Below, piece by piece: positions 8,187-16,010 of a DNA stretch of 24,150 nt. The first letter of the stretch is position 1. Each line of letters begins with the position of its first letter. This stretch comes from an uncultured Traorella sp. (GTDB lineage: Bacteria; Bacillota_I; Bacilli_A; Erysipelotrichales; Erysipelotrichaceae): positions 1-24,150 of the forward strand of contig CAMEIZ010000008.1 in NCBI GenBank assembly GCA_945919165.1, written 5' to 3'. A program made the position numbers and the translations under genes. A model generated the notes under the pieces. The model did no database searches and was not told the DNA's origin. It saw only the letters and a list, made by a program, of their open reading frames with translations.

Positions 8187-8627
8187 ATGAATCAGAGCAT
8201 ATCAAAAAGCAATATCATTTTTAGTCGCAATGAGAATGATTATTCACCTGATGAAATTGTTCGTGTTACGATTGTAGTTAAAGAAAATGCAAATAAGCAA
8301 CAGGTTATCGAAAACCTTTGTGAAATTATGAAAAATGAAGCATCATTTGAATTACATAATCCCAAATTAAGTGAAAATGTTTTTACAGTCAATGTGAAAT
8401 ATTCGCTCATTGAGACTATTAAAACAGTTGATGGTGTAAAAGATGTGGCTGTTTCAGAAAGTGTGGGTTTTCATGACGATTCTTCTTATGAGGAAAATCA
8501 TGTGAATGAAATTGTTGTTCAACAAGATAAGGGTTTTTTTTATGAACATAAAAATGAAGTGATAGTATTGGGTGCTGTCATTGTAATAGCTTTAGTATTT
8601 CTGGGAAAAAAAGCTTTAAGAAAATAG
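8187..8627 (+). CDS. Free-standing I9 (subtilisin propeptide)-like protein with C-terminal membrane segment
   Basis: This 146-residue protein has no family I can name with certainty. Residues 22-92 resemble the I9 propeptide fold of subtilisins: EIVRVTIVVKENA, then a helix, VFTVNVKYSLIETIKTVDGVKDVAV. The same order occurs in the propeptide of the next gene (EEVRALIVF, then VSADVTYKEVQEIREVEGVKAVYV). After an acidic linker, residues 124-140 form a single hydrophobic helix, followed by KKALRK. No signal peptide is visible, and an in-frame TAA lies shortly upstream of the ATG, so the start is firm; the ribosome site is GAAGGTGA. The basic tail suggests that the C-terminus is inside and the domain outside, but export without a signal is unusual, so topology is uncertain. 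It lies 66 bases before the protease gene with no terminator between. A role as chaperone or inhibitor of that protease is inference. Confidence 0.65.
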   Translation: MNQSISKSNIIFSRNENDYSPDEIVRVTIVVKENANKQQVIENLCEIMKNEASFELHNPKLSENVFTVNVKYSLIETIKTVDGVKDVAVSESVGFHDDSSYEENHVNEIVVQQDKGFFYEHKNEVIVLGAVIVIALVFLGKKALRK

Positions 8628-8693
8628 GACTAGGGGTCAATACATTTCCAGCTGCGAGAAATGAATTGATATAAAAAAGAAAAGGAGGAGAAT

Positions 8694-11600
8694 ATGGAAA
8701 AGAAAAAGTTTAGCCGTCAGCTGCTGACTAGCATGTTGGCTGTTTCGTTGGGTCTTTCAACATTAACCAACAGTGTTTTGGCAGTAAACGGCGAAGATGA
8801 ATTCACATGGGAAAAAGTTGAAAACTTTGAAACCGATCGTTTGAATAAGTATGATCAAAATGATGAAGATCCTGCTTATTCTGATGATGAAGAAGTTCGT
8901 GCTTTGATTGTTTTTGACGAAGACAGTATTCTTGATAAAGGCTATATGTCAGATTCCTTGATTTCTAACTGGCTGGCAAAATCATATGCTAAGCATTTGA
9001 TATCAAATCAGGAAAAAATGGCTGACAAGATTACTGATGAAGCCCTAAATGGTGATGAATTGGATGTTCGATATAACTTCACTGTAATGACAAATGCAGT
9101 ATCTGCCGATGTGACATATAAAGAAGTACAGGAAATTCGTGAAGTCGAAGGCGTAAAAGCTGTATATGTATTGCCTCAGTATGAAGTACAGACTGCTGAT
9201 GCTGATCCAAATACAATAACATCTGGAGAAATGGTAGGCAGCTATAATACCTGGATGAACGGTTATACTGGTGCAGGTATGCGTATTGCGATTGTTGATA
9301 CCGGTCTGAATGTCGACCATCCTTCATTTGATAGTGATGCATTTGAATACGCTTTAGAAGAACAGGCAGCAAAAGAAGGCGTATCAGTTGAGGATTATGA
9401 TTTGTTGGATGCAGATGATATTGAAGCAGTATTAGATGATCTGCAGGCATCCGGTATGATGCAGGGTGTTACGGCAGAACAACTTTATCGCAACGAAAAG
9501 GTTCCATTTGCGTTCAGCTATATTGATCGAGATTTAGAAGTTGAACACGATGATGTCAAAGGTGATGGACATGATCATGGAACTCATGTTGCGGGTATTT
9601 CAACAGCTAATAAGTATGTAGAAACAAATGATGGCTTTGTTCCTCAGGAAAATGGTGTCGTAGGTATTGCACCAAATGCACAGCTGCTTGTTATGAAAGT
9701 ATTCGGCGGAAGAGGAGGAGCATGGGCAGATGACTACATGGCTGCTATTCAGGATGCGCTTCTTTTAGGTGCTGATACGATTAACTTGAGCTTAGGATCA
9801 GCAAATGGTGGAGAATCCAAAGAGACTGCTGAAGCAGAACTGTACATTAATGAGATTATGGACAAACTGACTGAAACGGATACAGTCGTTGTCTTCTCAG
9901 CAGGTAATGCCGGAGCATGGGCTGATAACAGTTATTATGGTGCATTGATTTCAGATGATATCAATATGCACACTGTTGGAAGTCCAGGATCTTATACCAA
10001 TGGATTTACCGTAGCCAGTGCAAACAATGCAGGAAGTACAGGCTATGCAGCTGAAGTAAATGGAAATTATTTCTTCTATACAGAAACAGATTATACCAAT
10101 GCACCATTTGTTACACTGGATACAACTGGTGAAGGCAGTGAATATGATTACGTATTTATTGATGGAGTCGGAACAGATACCAACTATGAAGGCTTAGATG
10201 TTACAGATAAGATTGTCTTTGTAAGCCGTGGTGTGATTTCATTCTATGAGAAGCATATGATTGCAGCAGCTCATGGTGCTGCCGGTGTCTTTGTTTACAA
10301 TAATACAGTGGGATCTATCGCAATGGATTTGTCAGACAGTACAGCTACAATTCCATGTGCTTCGATTACACAGGCAGAAGGATTATATGTAAAAGAAAAC
10401 AGTACACCAATCAGTGATATTGCTTATACAGGAAAAGTAACAATTACATCTGAGATTTTATCAAGCTATGATTCCGAAGCAAATGTAACAATGAGTGATT
10501 TCTCAAGCTGGGGCGTTTCAGGTGATTTAAGCTTAAAACCTGAAATTACAGCACCTGGCGGAAACATTTATTCAACATTGGATAAGGGTACATATGGTTT
10601 AATGAGCGGTACTTCAATGGCAGCTCCTAGCGTTGCCGGTATGGTTGCTTTAGCCATGGAATACATTGAAAAGAATGGTTTAGATGAATTAACAGGTTTA
10701 TCTCCAAGAGCATTGGCTATGTCACTGTTAATGTCAACAGCAACACCTCTTACTGAAGAAGATGGAGAAGCTTATTCTCCAAGAAAACAGGGTGCTGGTT
10801 TAGCCAACATTGAACATGCTACAACTTCTCCGGTTTACATTTTAATGGATAAAAATGGAACGGATGGCAAAGTTAAAGCTGAATTAGGTGATGATCCTGA
10901 AAGAAATGGTGTTTATACTTTTGGATTTACATTATATAACTTAACAGATGAAAAACAATATTATACATTTGATGCAGATGCTTTGACAGAAGAGCTGATT
11001 CAGTATTTCTTTGTTATCGGTACATCTTGTGAATTAAATCCAAGTTTAGATGTTGTCAGCAATACCGTTTATTTATATGATTTAGATGAAGATGGTGATG
11101 TTGATCAAGACGATGCACTTATCTTGTTACAGGTAGTTAACGGTACAAATGAAAGTGAAATCGTTGCTGCTAATGAAAATGTTTATGATTTCAATTCAGA
11201 TGGTGTTATTGATACAACTGATGTCTATCTGTTCTTACAGCTGATTGCTGCTGACGAAGCAGATGTTGAAGCAGTTGTTGTTGATGATAAAACTCATGTT
11301 GAAGTGACCATTACATTATCTGATGAAGATAAAGCTTATCTTGATGAAAGCTATGCGAATGGTATGTATGTGGATGGCTTCTTCAAGTTAGATGGTAATG
11401 TTGATTTATCCATTCCTTTCTTAGCCTTCTATGGTAACTGGGCAGATGCTTCCATGTTTGAACATGTTGATTATCTGGATCCAGAATATGGCTATTCTTA
11501 TTCAGAAACTTATGATACGAACGTATTTATTGATGCATATGATTATGTTGTAGGTGGAAACGGTTATGCAGATGATGAAGTATATATGCCGGAAAGAAAT

Positions 11601-13316
11601 GCTATCAGTTCTGAATTTGGTAACATTGGCCGTGTCATTTATACATTAATTCGAAATGCATACGATGTCACTATTACAGCTATGAATGCTGAAACAGGTG
11701 AAATCTATAAGAGTGTAGATCTGGGTGAACAGATTTCAGAATTCTATTATGATAATGGCGGTTATTGGGTAGAAACAGCTCTAGAAGAAGAATTCTATTG
11801 GGACGTAACAGATGGTGATGGTCAGCCATTACCGGAAGGAACTCAGGTAGAAGTAACGATTCAGGCCATTCCAGCTTACTATAAAGATGCTGAAACAGTC
11901 GATGGTGATGGAATTAACTTTACACTTCCATTAACAGTCGATAATACAGCTCCTGAATTATTAGGAATTTATCGAAATGATGCAGATGAAATCGAAGCTA
12001 TTACACAGGATAACAACTATGTGGCAGCTATCCTTGTATTTGACAGATCGGGAAATCCTTTATCACGTTACGCTGTAAATCAGACAACTGTTAATGATAT
12101 TAACCGAACGGTAATTGAAATTCCTGAAAAAGTTGTATATGTTGCTGCTGTTGACTATGCAGGAAATATGACAACTTATCGTGTGAATAATACATCTGAG
12201 TCAGATACTGAATACACAACAGGTGTCATCGTGGCTCCTCAAGAAGCCCAACTGTTTGTCGGCAGTCAGATGGAAGTAATAGCTTATGCTCTTCCTGAAA
12301 CACTTCTTGATACAGATGTTGTTTGGTCAAGCTCAAATGAAGAAGTAGCTGTTGTAGATGAAACAGGTATTGTTTACGGATTAAGTGAAGGAACTGCTGA
12401 AATCACTGCAACGACTGTTGCTGTTGATACAAATGGCAATCATTTATCAGATAGCTGTACGGTTACAGTTACCAAAGTAGATCAGGATTTTGTCGGATTA
12501 ATGATCGGTGAAACAGTAGACTGGGGTTCTTTCAAGGCTTCAGATGCTGAAAATCATAAAGTTCTGGCAGAAAGCGGAGATTATTTAAGTGCTACTGCTT
12601 GGGGACCACTTGTATTAGCATGTACATTTGATGGTCAAATCGATTATTACCTGGGCTCTGATTTATCTTATCTGGGAACTTTAGGCGTTATTGGAGAAGA
12701 TGTTGGCGGACTCAGTTTGACCGATATGGCCAGAGGTGAAGATAGTGCATTTGCATATGGAACTTATGGACCTTATGTCATCTGGTTTGAAACCTATGAT
12801 CTTGAAAACTACAATGTTTTGGATTTCTCTGAATACTGTGGCGGTGCCAATGTAAATGGTATTACTTATGTTGGACATAAGTATTCCGGTGGAAGTCTGT
12901 TGGAAATTATGGCAGTATCAACAACAGCTGGAGATATTTATCTGTTAACCTTTGATGTTTATACAGGTGAAGCAAGAACATATGAACTAATTTCTCAAAC
13001 CGGATTGCCTAGCTATTATTTAGGATGCTCATTAATGTACAACCCAGATGTCAATTATCTGTTCTGGGCTGCAATGGGTCCGGGCTATGCTTCTTACTTT
13101 GTAGGAATTGATATGACAAATGGAGCTGCTAAGCTGATTAGTGTTGCAGATGATGGCAATACATATTGTGGTTTAATGGATGCAGCCCAAATTGGTACTG
13201 AATTACAATCTTACTCTTATAAGGGTATTACAGGCAATGCTGTAGAAATCAAGGATTATGAAAATAAACCTATTGAAAAAATTGATATGAAGCTTGATAA
13301 AGGGGTGAATGACTAA
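8694..13316 (+). CDS. Secreted multidomain subtilisin-family (S8) serine protease with internal dockerin
   Basis: This 1540-residue protein starts after a strong AAAGGAGGAG site. A signal peptide spans residues 1-30 (cleavage near SVLA-VN), followed by an I9-type propeptide at about 65-165. The S8 catalytic domain has Asp202 (AIVDTG), His295 (HGTH), oxyanion Asn405 (SAGN) and Ser641 (GTSMAAP). An inserted protease-associated (PA) domain occupies roughly 450-590, as in C5a-peptidase-like enzymes. A beta-sandwich (Fn3_5-like) domain at about 736-920 is interrupted by a two-repeat dockerin at 796-852. Further beta domains follow, a bacterial Ig-like (Big_2) domain lies at about 1175-1262, and the final 250 residues have propeller-like spacing. 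The C-terminus (DMKLDKGVND) has no sortase motif or membrane segment, so retention would need a partner. The stop overlaps the start of the cohesin gene. Substrate is unknown; a host or dietary protein at the cell surface is inference. Confidence 0.93.
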   Translation: MEKKKFSRQLLTSMLAVSLGLSTLTNSVLAVNGEDEFTWEKVENFETDRLNKYDQNDEDPAYSDDEEVRALIVFDEDSILDKGYMSDSLISNWLAKSYAKHLISNQEKMADKITDEALNGDELDVRYNFTVMTNAVSADVTYKEVQEIREVEGVKAVYVLPQYEVQTADADPNTITSGEMVGSYNTWMNGYTGAGMRIAIVDTGLNVDHPSFDSDAFEYALEEQAAKEGVSVEDYDLLDADDIEAVLDDLQASGMMQGVTAEQLYRNEKVPFAFSYIDRDLEVEHDDVKGDGHDHGTHVAGISTANKYVETNDGFVPQENGVVGIAPNAQLLVMKVFGGRGGAWADDYMAAIQDALLLGADTINLSLGSANGGESKETAEAELYINEIMDKLTETDTVVVFSAGNAGAWADNSYYGALISDDINMHTVGSPGSYTNGFTVASANNAGSTGYAAEVNGNYFFYTETDYTNAPFVTLDTTGEGSEYDYVFIDGVGTDTNYEGLDVTDKIVFVSRGVISFYEKHMIAAAHGAAGVFVYNNTVGSIAMDLSDSTATIPCASITQAEGLYVKENSTPISDIAYTGKVTITSEILSSYDSEANVTMSDFSSWGVSGDLSLKPEITAPGGNIYSTLDKGTYGLMSGTSMAAPSVAGMVALAMEYIEKNGLDELTGLSPRALAMSLLMSTATPLTEEDGEAYSPRKQGAGLANIEHATTSPVYILMDKNGTDGKVKAELGDDPERNGVYTFGFTLYNLTDEKQYYTFDADALTEELIQYFFVIGTSCELNPSLDVVSNTVYLYDLDEDGDVDQDDALILLQVVNGTNESEIVAANENVYDFNSDGVIDTTDVYLFLQLIAADEADVEAVVVDDKTHVEVTITLSDEDKAYLDESYANGMYVDGFFKLDGNVDLSIPFLAFYGNWADASMFEHVDYLDPEYGYSYSETYDTNVFIDAYDYVVGGNGYADDEVYMPERNAISSEFGNIGRVIYTLIRNAYDVTITAMNAETGEIYKSVDLGEQISEFYYDNGGYWVETALEEEFYWDVTDGDGQPLPEGTQVEVTIQAIPAYYKDAETVDGDGINFTLPLTVDNTAPELLGIYRNDADEIEAITQDNNYVAAILVFDRSGNPLSRYAVNQTTVNDINRTVIEIPEKVVYVAAVDYAGNMTTYRVNNTSESDTEYTTGVIVAPQEAQLFVGSQMEVIAYALPETLLDTDVVWSSSNEEVAVVDETGIVYGLSEGTAEITATTVAVDTNGNHLSDSCTVTVTKVDQDFVGLMIGETVDWGSFKASDAENHKVLAESGDYLSATAWGPLVLACTFDGQIDYYLGSDLSYLGTLGVIGEDVGGLSLTDMARGEDSAFAYGTYGPYVIWFETYDLENYNVLDFSEYCGGANVNGITYVGHKYSGGSLLEIMAVSTTAGDIYLLTFDVYTGEARTYELISQTGLPSYYLGCSLMYNPDVNYLFWAAMGPGYASYFVGIDMTNGAAKLISVADDGNTYCGLMDAAQIGTELQSYSYKGITGNAVEIKDYENKPIEKIDMKLDKGVND
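11079..11249 (+). other. Type I dockerin module inside the S8 protease
   Basis: This encodes residues 796-852 of the protease. Two duplicated F-hand repeats are complete. The first (from Asp796) has Asp at calcium-loop positions 1, 3, 5, 9 and 12. The second (from Asp832) has Asp, Asn, Asp, Asp, Asp at the same positions. Each is followed by a Leu-rich helix (ALILLQVVNG and VYLFLQLIA). Dockerins usually sit at a protein end; this one is internal and splits a beta-sandwich domain. Its natural ligand is a cohesin, and one is encoded by the next gene. Confidence 0.88.
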
Positions 13317-13933
13317 TGAAAAACATCATGAAATCTATTTTAATGACGATTAATGTCATTGCATTATGCTTTGTCACAACTCCCGTTTTCGCTTCTGATG
13401 AAGCTGTTGATTCGACTGCTTCAATAAAAGATGGAACAGTTACTTATACGCTGGCAAAAGATGAAAATCCGCTAACCAATGGACGTATTGCAGTCAGCTT
13501 TAATGAAAATGAGTTAACTCTTGTTACAGCTGAAACAGCCGGATTATTTGAATTGGAAGATTTAAATCTCAAGGTTGAAACAGATGAAGATGGAACCAAA
13601 ACAATCTATTTCGCATTTGCAGCTACTGAAGCTGTTACTGATGAAGGAGTAACTCTGACATTAACATTCACTGCCGATCCATCAACAAAGGGCAAAGATG
13701 TTGCTATTACGACAACTTATGAAGAACTCGACAATGCAGATACTGCAGTAGAAAGAGATATGGTTGATCAGGATATCATTCATGTTGAAAAAGATCCAAA
13801 ACCTCCTGTAACACCAAATAACCCAAATACAGGTGATAATTCTCATATTACTTGGTATATCGGATTAGCTTTCGTTGCACTTGCAGGTATAGCTGTAGCG
13901 TTAGTTGGAAATAAGAAAAAACAAAAAAATTAA
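13316..13933 (+). CDS. Cell-wall-anchored single-cohesin protein
   Basis: This is a 205-residue secreted protein. Residues 1-27 form a signal peptide ending in PVFA. Residues 30-157 have the alternating strand pattern of a cohesin domain: TVTYTLAKDENPLTNGRIAVSF, then TIYFAFAATEAVTDEG and VTLTLTFTADPST. A Pro-rich linker (PKPPVTPNNP) leads to NPNTGD at residues 169-174, a hydrophobic helix at about 178-197 and the basic tail NKKKQKN, which together make a sortase sorting signal with Asn in place of the usual Leu. The ATG overlaps the protease stop (TAATG), so the two are co-translated. I infer that this protein is covalently fixed to the wall and captures the dockerin of the protease. With one cohesin it is an anchor rather than a scaffold. 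No sortase gene lies in the window. Confidence 0.8.
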   Translation: MKNIMKSILMTINVIALCFVTTPVFASDEAVDSTASIKDGTVTYTLAKDENPLTNGRIAVSFNENELTLVTAETAGLFELEDLNLKVETDEDGTKTIYFAFAATEAVTDEGVTLTLTFTADPSTKGKDVAITTTYEELDNADTAVERDMVDQDIIHVEKDPKPPVTPNNPNTGDNSHITWYIGLAFVALAGIAVALVGNKKKQKN

Positions 13934-13944
13934 TCTTTTTGATT

Positions 13945-13986
13945 AAAAAAAGCATGATTTCAAAAAAAACGAGATCATGCTTTTTG
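13945..13986. terminator. Bidirectional terminator between the cohesin and HAD genes
   Basis: GCATGAT (13952-13958) and ATCATGC (13974-13980) form a perfect stem that extends by A-T pairs. It is flanked by an A-run on the left and a T-run on the right, so it works in both directions. It ends the protease operon and the convergent HAD phosphatase gene. Confidence 0.85.
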
Positions 13987-14016
13987 TTTGGATGTTTTTT
14001 TATTAAAAAATGAGTA

Positions 14017-14814
14017 TTAAAAACAATGTAAATATTTTAAGGCGTGATAAATACCGTCTTGATCTGAAGAAGTTGTGATGTAATCAGCCATGTTTTTTAT
14101 TTCATCAATGGCATTTCCCATGGCGATACTGAAACCGGCTTCTTCCATCATTTCCAGATCATTGAAATTATCACCAAAACATGCTACTTCTTCTTTTTTT
14201 AATTTTAAAAAGTTTCGTAATTCTTTTAAACCTACTCCTTTATTAATTCCTTTTAATACAATATCATAACCATCTTTTGAATATTGTACAAACTCAATTC
14301 TGGGATGATTGCCAAAAGCTTTTTGTACCTGAATGGGGTCAGCATGAATACAGGCACTTTGCGGAAGGCTGAAGTGATGAGCATTTTGCTGGGGGCAATC
14401 AATAAAAGGTTCTTTTCCAATATCACTTTCCATTTGTCCTTTCAGCCAGTCAATCTTTTCAGGATGCTGATAAATATACATGTGATCCATAAATTTAAAA
14501 ACCAGTCCGGCTTCATTTTCATGACAAAAATCAAGCAATTCTTCAACATCTTCTTTCGTGAAATCATGATGAGAAATGATCTCATGATGACTGTTTACGA
14601 CCATTCCTCCGGAAACAGAGAGAATATAATCCGGTTTTAAGTCATTAAGAGCTTTTCCTAATCCATAATGAGCTCTTCCGGTTGCAATGACAAATAAATA
14701 TCCGTTTTCTTTTGCTTTTTGAATGGCGTCTATAGCTGACAAAGGAATTTCATGTTTTTTTAAATCATATAGAGTCCCATCAACATCAAAAACAAGCATT
14801 TTAATTTGATTCAT
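14017..14814 (-). CDS. HAD-superfamily phosphatase, Cof type
   Basis: This 265-residue cytoplasmic hydrolase belongs to the Cof/YidA-type HAD group, which dephosphorylates sugar phosphates and similar small phosphates. Motif I is FDVDGTLYD (nucleophile Asp10, Asp12), motif II lies in FVIATGR, the conserved Lys in GINKGVGL, and motif IV in CFGDNFNDLEMM. The alpha/beta cap occupies the middle. The start at 14814 is chosen because AGGAGG lies 6 bases upstream. The longer frame reaching 14910 runs back through the promoter and adds sequence unlike the family. It is divergent from the mannose-family PTS genes and shares their control region, which suggests a linked role such as dephosphorylating a PTS-derived sugar phosphate. 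The substrate is unknown. Confidence 0.9.
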   Translation of the reverse strand: MNQIKMLVFDVDGTLYDLKKHEIPLSAIDAIQKAKENGYLFVIATGRAHYGLGKALNDLKPDYILSVSGGMVVNSHHEIISHHDFTKEDVEELLDFCHENEAGLVFKFMDHMYIYQHPEKIDWLKGQMESDIGKEPFIDCPQQNAHHFSLPQSACIHADPIQVQKAFGNHPRIEFVQYSKDGYDIVLKGINKGVGLKELRNFLKLKKEEVACFGDNFNDLEMMEEAGFSIAMGNAIDEIKNMADYITTSSDQDGIYHALKYLHCF

Positions 14815-14835
14815 ATAATTCCTCCTGATGCCAAC

Positions 14836-14864
14836 AGTATAGCGGAAAAAATATTTTTTTTCAA
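14836..14864 (-). promoter_or_regulatory. Promoter of the HAD phosphatase gene
   Basis: On the minus strand TTGAAA (14864-14859) and TATACT (14841-14836) are 17 bases apart, about 21 bases upstream of the start codon. The first TGACA-TT-TGTCA element lies a little over 20 bases upstream of the -35 box. Confidence 0.65.
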
Positions 14865-14885
14865 AATAATCATAATGATACAAAA

Positions 14886-15008
14886 TGACATTTGTCATGA
14901 CTAGTTTCAAATACTATTAGGCTTTTTGACTTTTTATTTTTTTTAGAAAGAAAAAGATATGACATTTGTCAGTAAAATCATGACAAAAGTTGATAAAAAG
15001 AACTGACA
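14886..15008. promoter_or_regulatory. Cluster of TGACA/TGTCA operator elements between the HAD and PTS genes
   Basis: Two identical 12-mers TGACATTTGTCA occur at 14886-14897 and 14960-14971. Each is a 5-bp inverted repeat with a 2-bp centre, and they lie 74 bases apart, about seven helical turns. Further TGACA half-sites follow at 14981 and 15004. Both neighbouring promoters lie outside the cluster. The arrangement (arms around a 2-bp spacer) resembles NarL/LuxR-type response-regulator sites; the real binder is unknown. Confidence 0.55.
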
Positions 15009-15016
15009 AACTTAAG

Positions 15017-15045
15017 TTTCATGTTTTTTTTTGGTTGTTTATAAT
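15017..15045 (+). promoter_or_regulatory. Probable promoter of the PTS operon
   Basis: A consensus TATAAT (15040-15045) lies 28 bases before the EIIA start. The best-spaced -35 (TTTCAT, 15017-15022, 17-base gap) is poor, consistent with a promoter needing an activator bound at the upstream TGACA elements. No -24/-12 sigma-54 pattern (TGGC...GC) was seen, unlike LevR-controlled mannose PTS operons. Confidence 0.5.
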
Positions 15046-15072
15046 GTGAGCGTATTCAATAAGGAGGTCAGT

Positions 15073-15489
15073 ATGAACTACGTAATCATGATTTCACATG
15101 GAGGATTTGCTTCTGGATTACATCAAGCATTAACGATGTTTATTGGGGAAAGAGACGATGTGATCAGTATTGGACTTGAAAGCGGTGAGGATGTTGCTTC
15201 GTTGGCAAAAAGGGTGAATGAAACACTAAAACAATTTAATGAAAAAGATCAATTTGTTGTTTTGGCTGATTTGATTGGTGGATCACCATTAACAACATTG
15301 ATGAACTGCATGGAACAAAAAGGATTTTTGAAAAATGCTCTTGTGCTTGGTGGTATGAACTTAGCCATGGCACTGAACGCAGTTTTAATGAAAGATGATT
15401 TGGAAAATGCAAAAATAATTGCTCTGCAGGAAGCTAGGATGGCAATTAAGGAACTAGAACTGACAAACAGTGAAGAAGATGAAATCTAA
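15073..15489 (+). CDS. PTS mannose/fructose/sorbose-family EIIA component
   Basis: This 138-residue cytoplasmic phosphocarrier receives phosphate from HPr and passes it to EIIB. The start at 15073 follows AAGGAGGTC at the proper distance; an upstream frame extension to 15031 would overlap the promoter. The N-terminal MNYVIMISHGGFASG contains the phosphorylated His9. LADLIGGSPLTTLMN and VLGGMNLAMAL are the conserved segments that shape the site in the mannose-class EIIA fold. It is the first gene of an A-B-C-D operon with gaps of about 15 bases. Sugar specificity cannot be read from the sequence; mannose, fructose, sorbose or amino sugars are all possible for the family. Confidence 0.92.
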   Translation: MNYVIMISHGGFASGLHQALTMFIGERDDVISIGLESGEDVASLAKRVNETLKQFNEKDQFVVLADLIGGSPLTTLMNCMEQKGFLKNALVLGGMNLAMALNAVLMKDDLENAKIIALQEARMAIKELELTNSEEDEI

Positions 15490-15503
15490 AGGAGGTATGA
15501 AAA

Positions 15504-15995
15504 ATGTCAGTATCATTTATTCGAGTAGATGACCGAATGATTCATGGTCAAACATGTACAAGATGGGCGCTTGAATACCCATGTGATGGGATCGTTGCTG
15601 TAAACGATGCTGCAGCTAATAATAGTGTTTTGAAAGCTGCATATAAGAGTGCCAGTGGAAAGAAAACGTTTATTTGGACGATGGAAGAATGGGAAAAGAA
15701 ATGCGAGAAAGTGCTGAATTCTGATTCGCGTTATTTCCTGATTACTAAAAATCCGATCGATATGAAGAAAATACTAGTGGATCAGGGATTTAAATGTTCT
15801 GTGAATGAAGTCGTAATCGGGCCATGCAATGATCGCCCTGATTCAGTGAAATTAGGAAATAATCAATCTCTCACAAAAGAAGAAGCAGATGCTCTTGAAG
15901 CTATTGCTCAAGCTGGATATGATGTTGAATTCCGTTTGCTTCCGGATGTAAGTATTGGAAACTGGAACAAATTTAAAAATCAGTTTGGTTATTAA
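15504..15995 (+). CDS. PTS mannose/fructose/sorbose-family EIIB component
   Basis: This 163-residue cytoplasmic protein has the usual length for mannose-class EIIB. The motif IRVDDRMIHGQ carries phosphorylated His14, which takes phosphate from EIIA and gives it to the incoming sugar. FLITKNPIDMKKIL and GPCNDRPDSVKLGNNQSLT match the conserved middle of the family. It starts 14 bases after EIIA, with an AAAGGAGG ribosome site, and is followed by EIIC after 15 bases. Confidence 0.92.
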   Translation: MSVSFIRVDDRMIHGQTCTRWALEYPCDGIVAVNDAAANNSVLKAAYKSASGKKTFIWTMEEWEKKCEKVLNSDSRYFLITKNPIDMKKILVDQGFKCSVNEVVIGPCNDRPDSVKLGNNQSLTKEEADALEAIAQAGYDVEFRLLPDVSIGNWNKFKNQFGY

Positions 15996-16010
15996 TGAAG
16001 GAGATAAGTT

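Noticed and set aside
9079..9450. Antisense open frames (9045-9320, 9079-9450) within the protease gene
   Set aside because: They lie wholly inside a strongly supported coding region, lack ribosome sites, and read as His/Leu/Gln-rich sequence typical of antisense shadows.
14815..14910. N-terminal extension of the HAD phosphatase to 14910
   Set aside because: The extension overlaps the promoter and TGACA element and is unlike the family; ATG at 14814 has an AGGAGG site.
15000..15072. Sigma-54 (-24/-12) promoter for the mannose-family PTS operon
   Set aside because: No TGGC-N8-TTGC-like pattern was found, and a TATAAT sits at the expected -10 position instead; no LevR-type activator gene is present.
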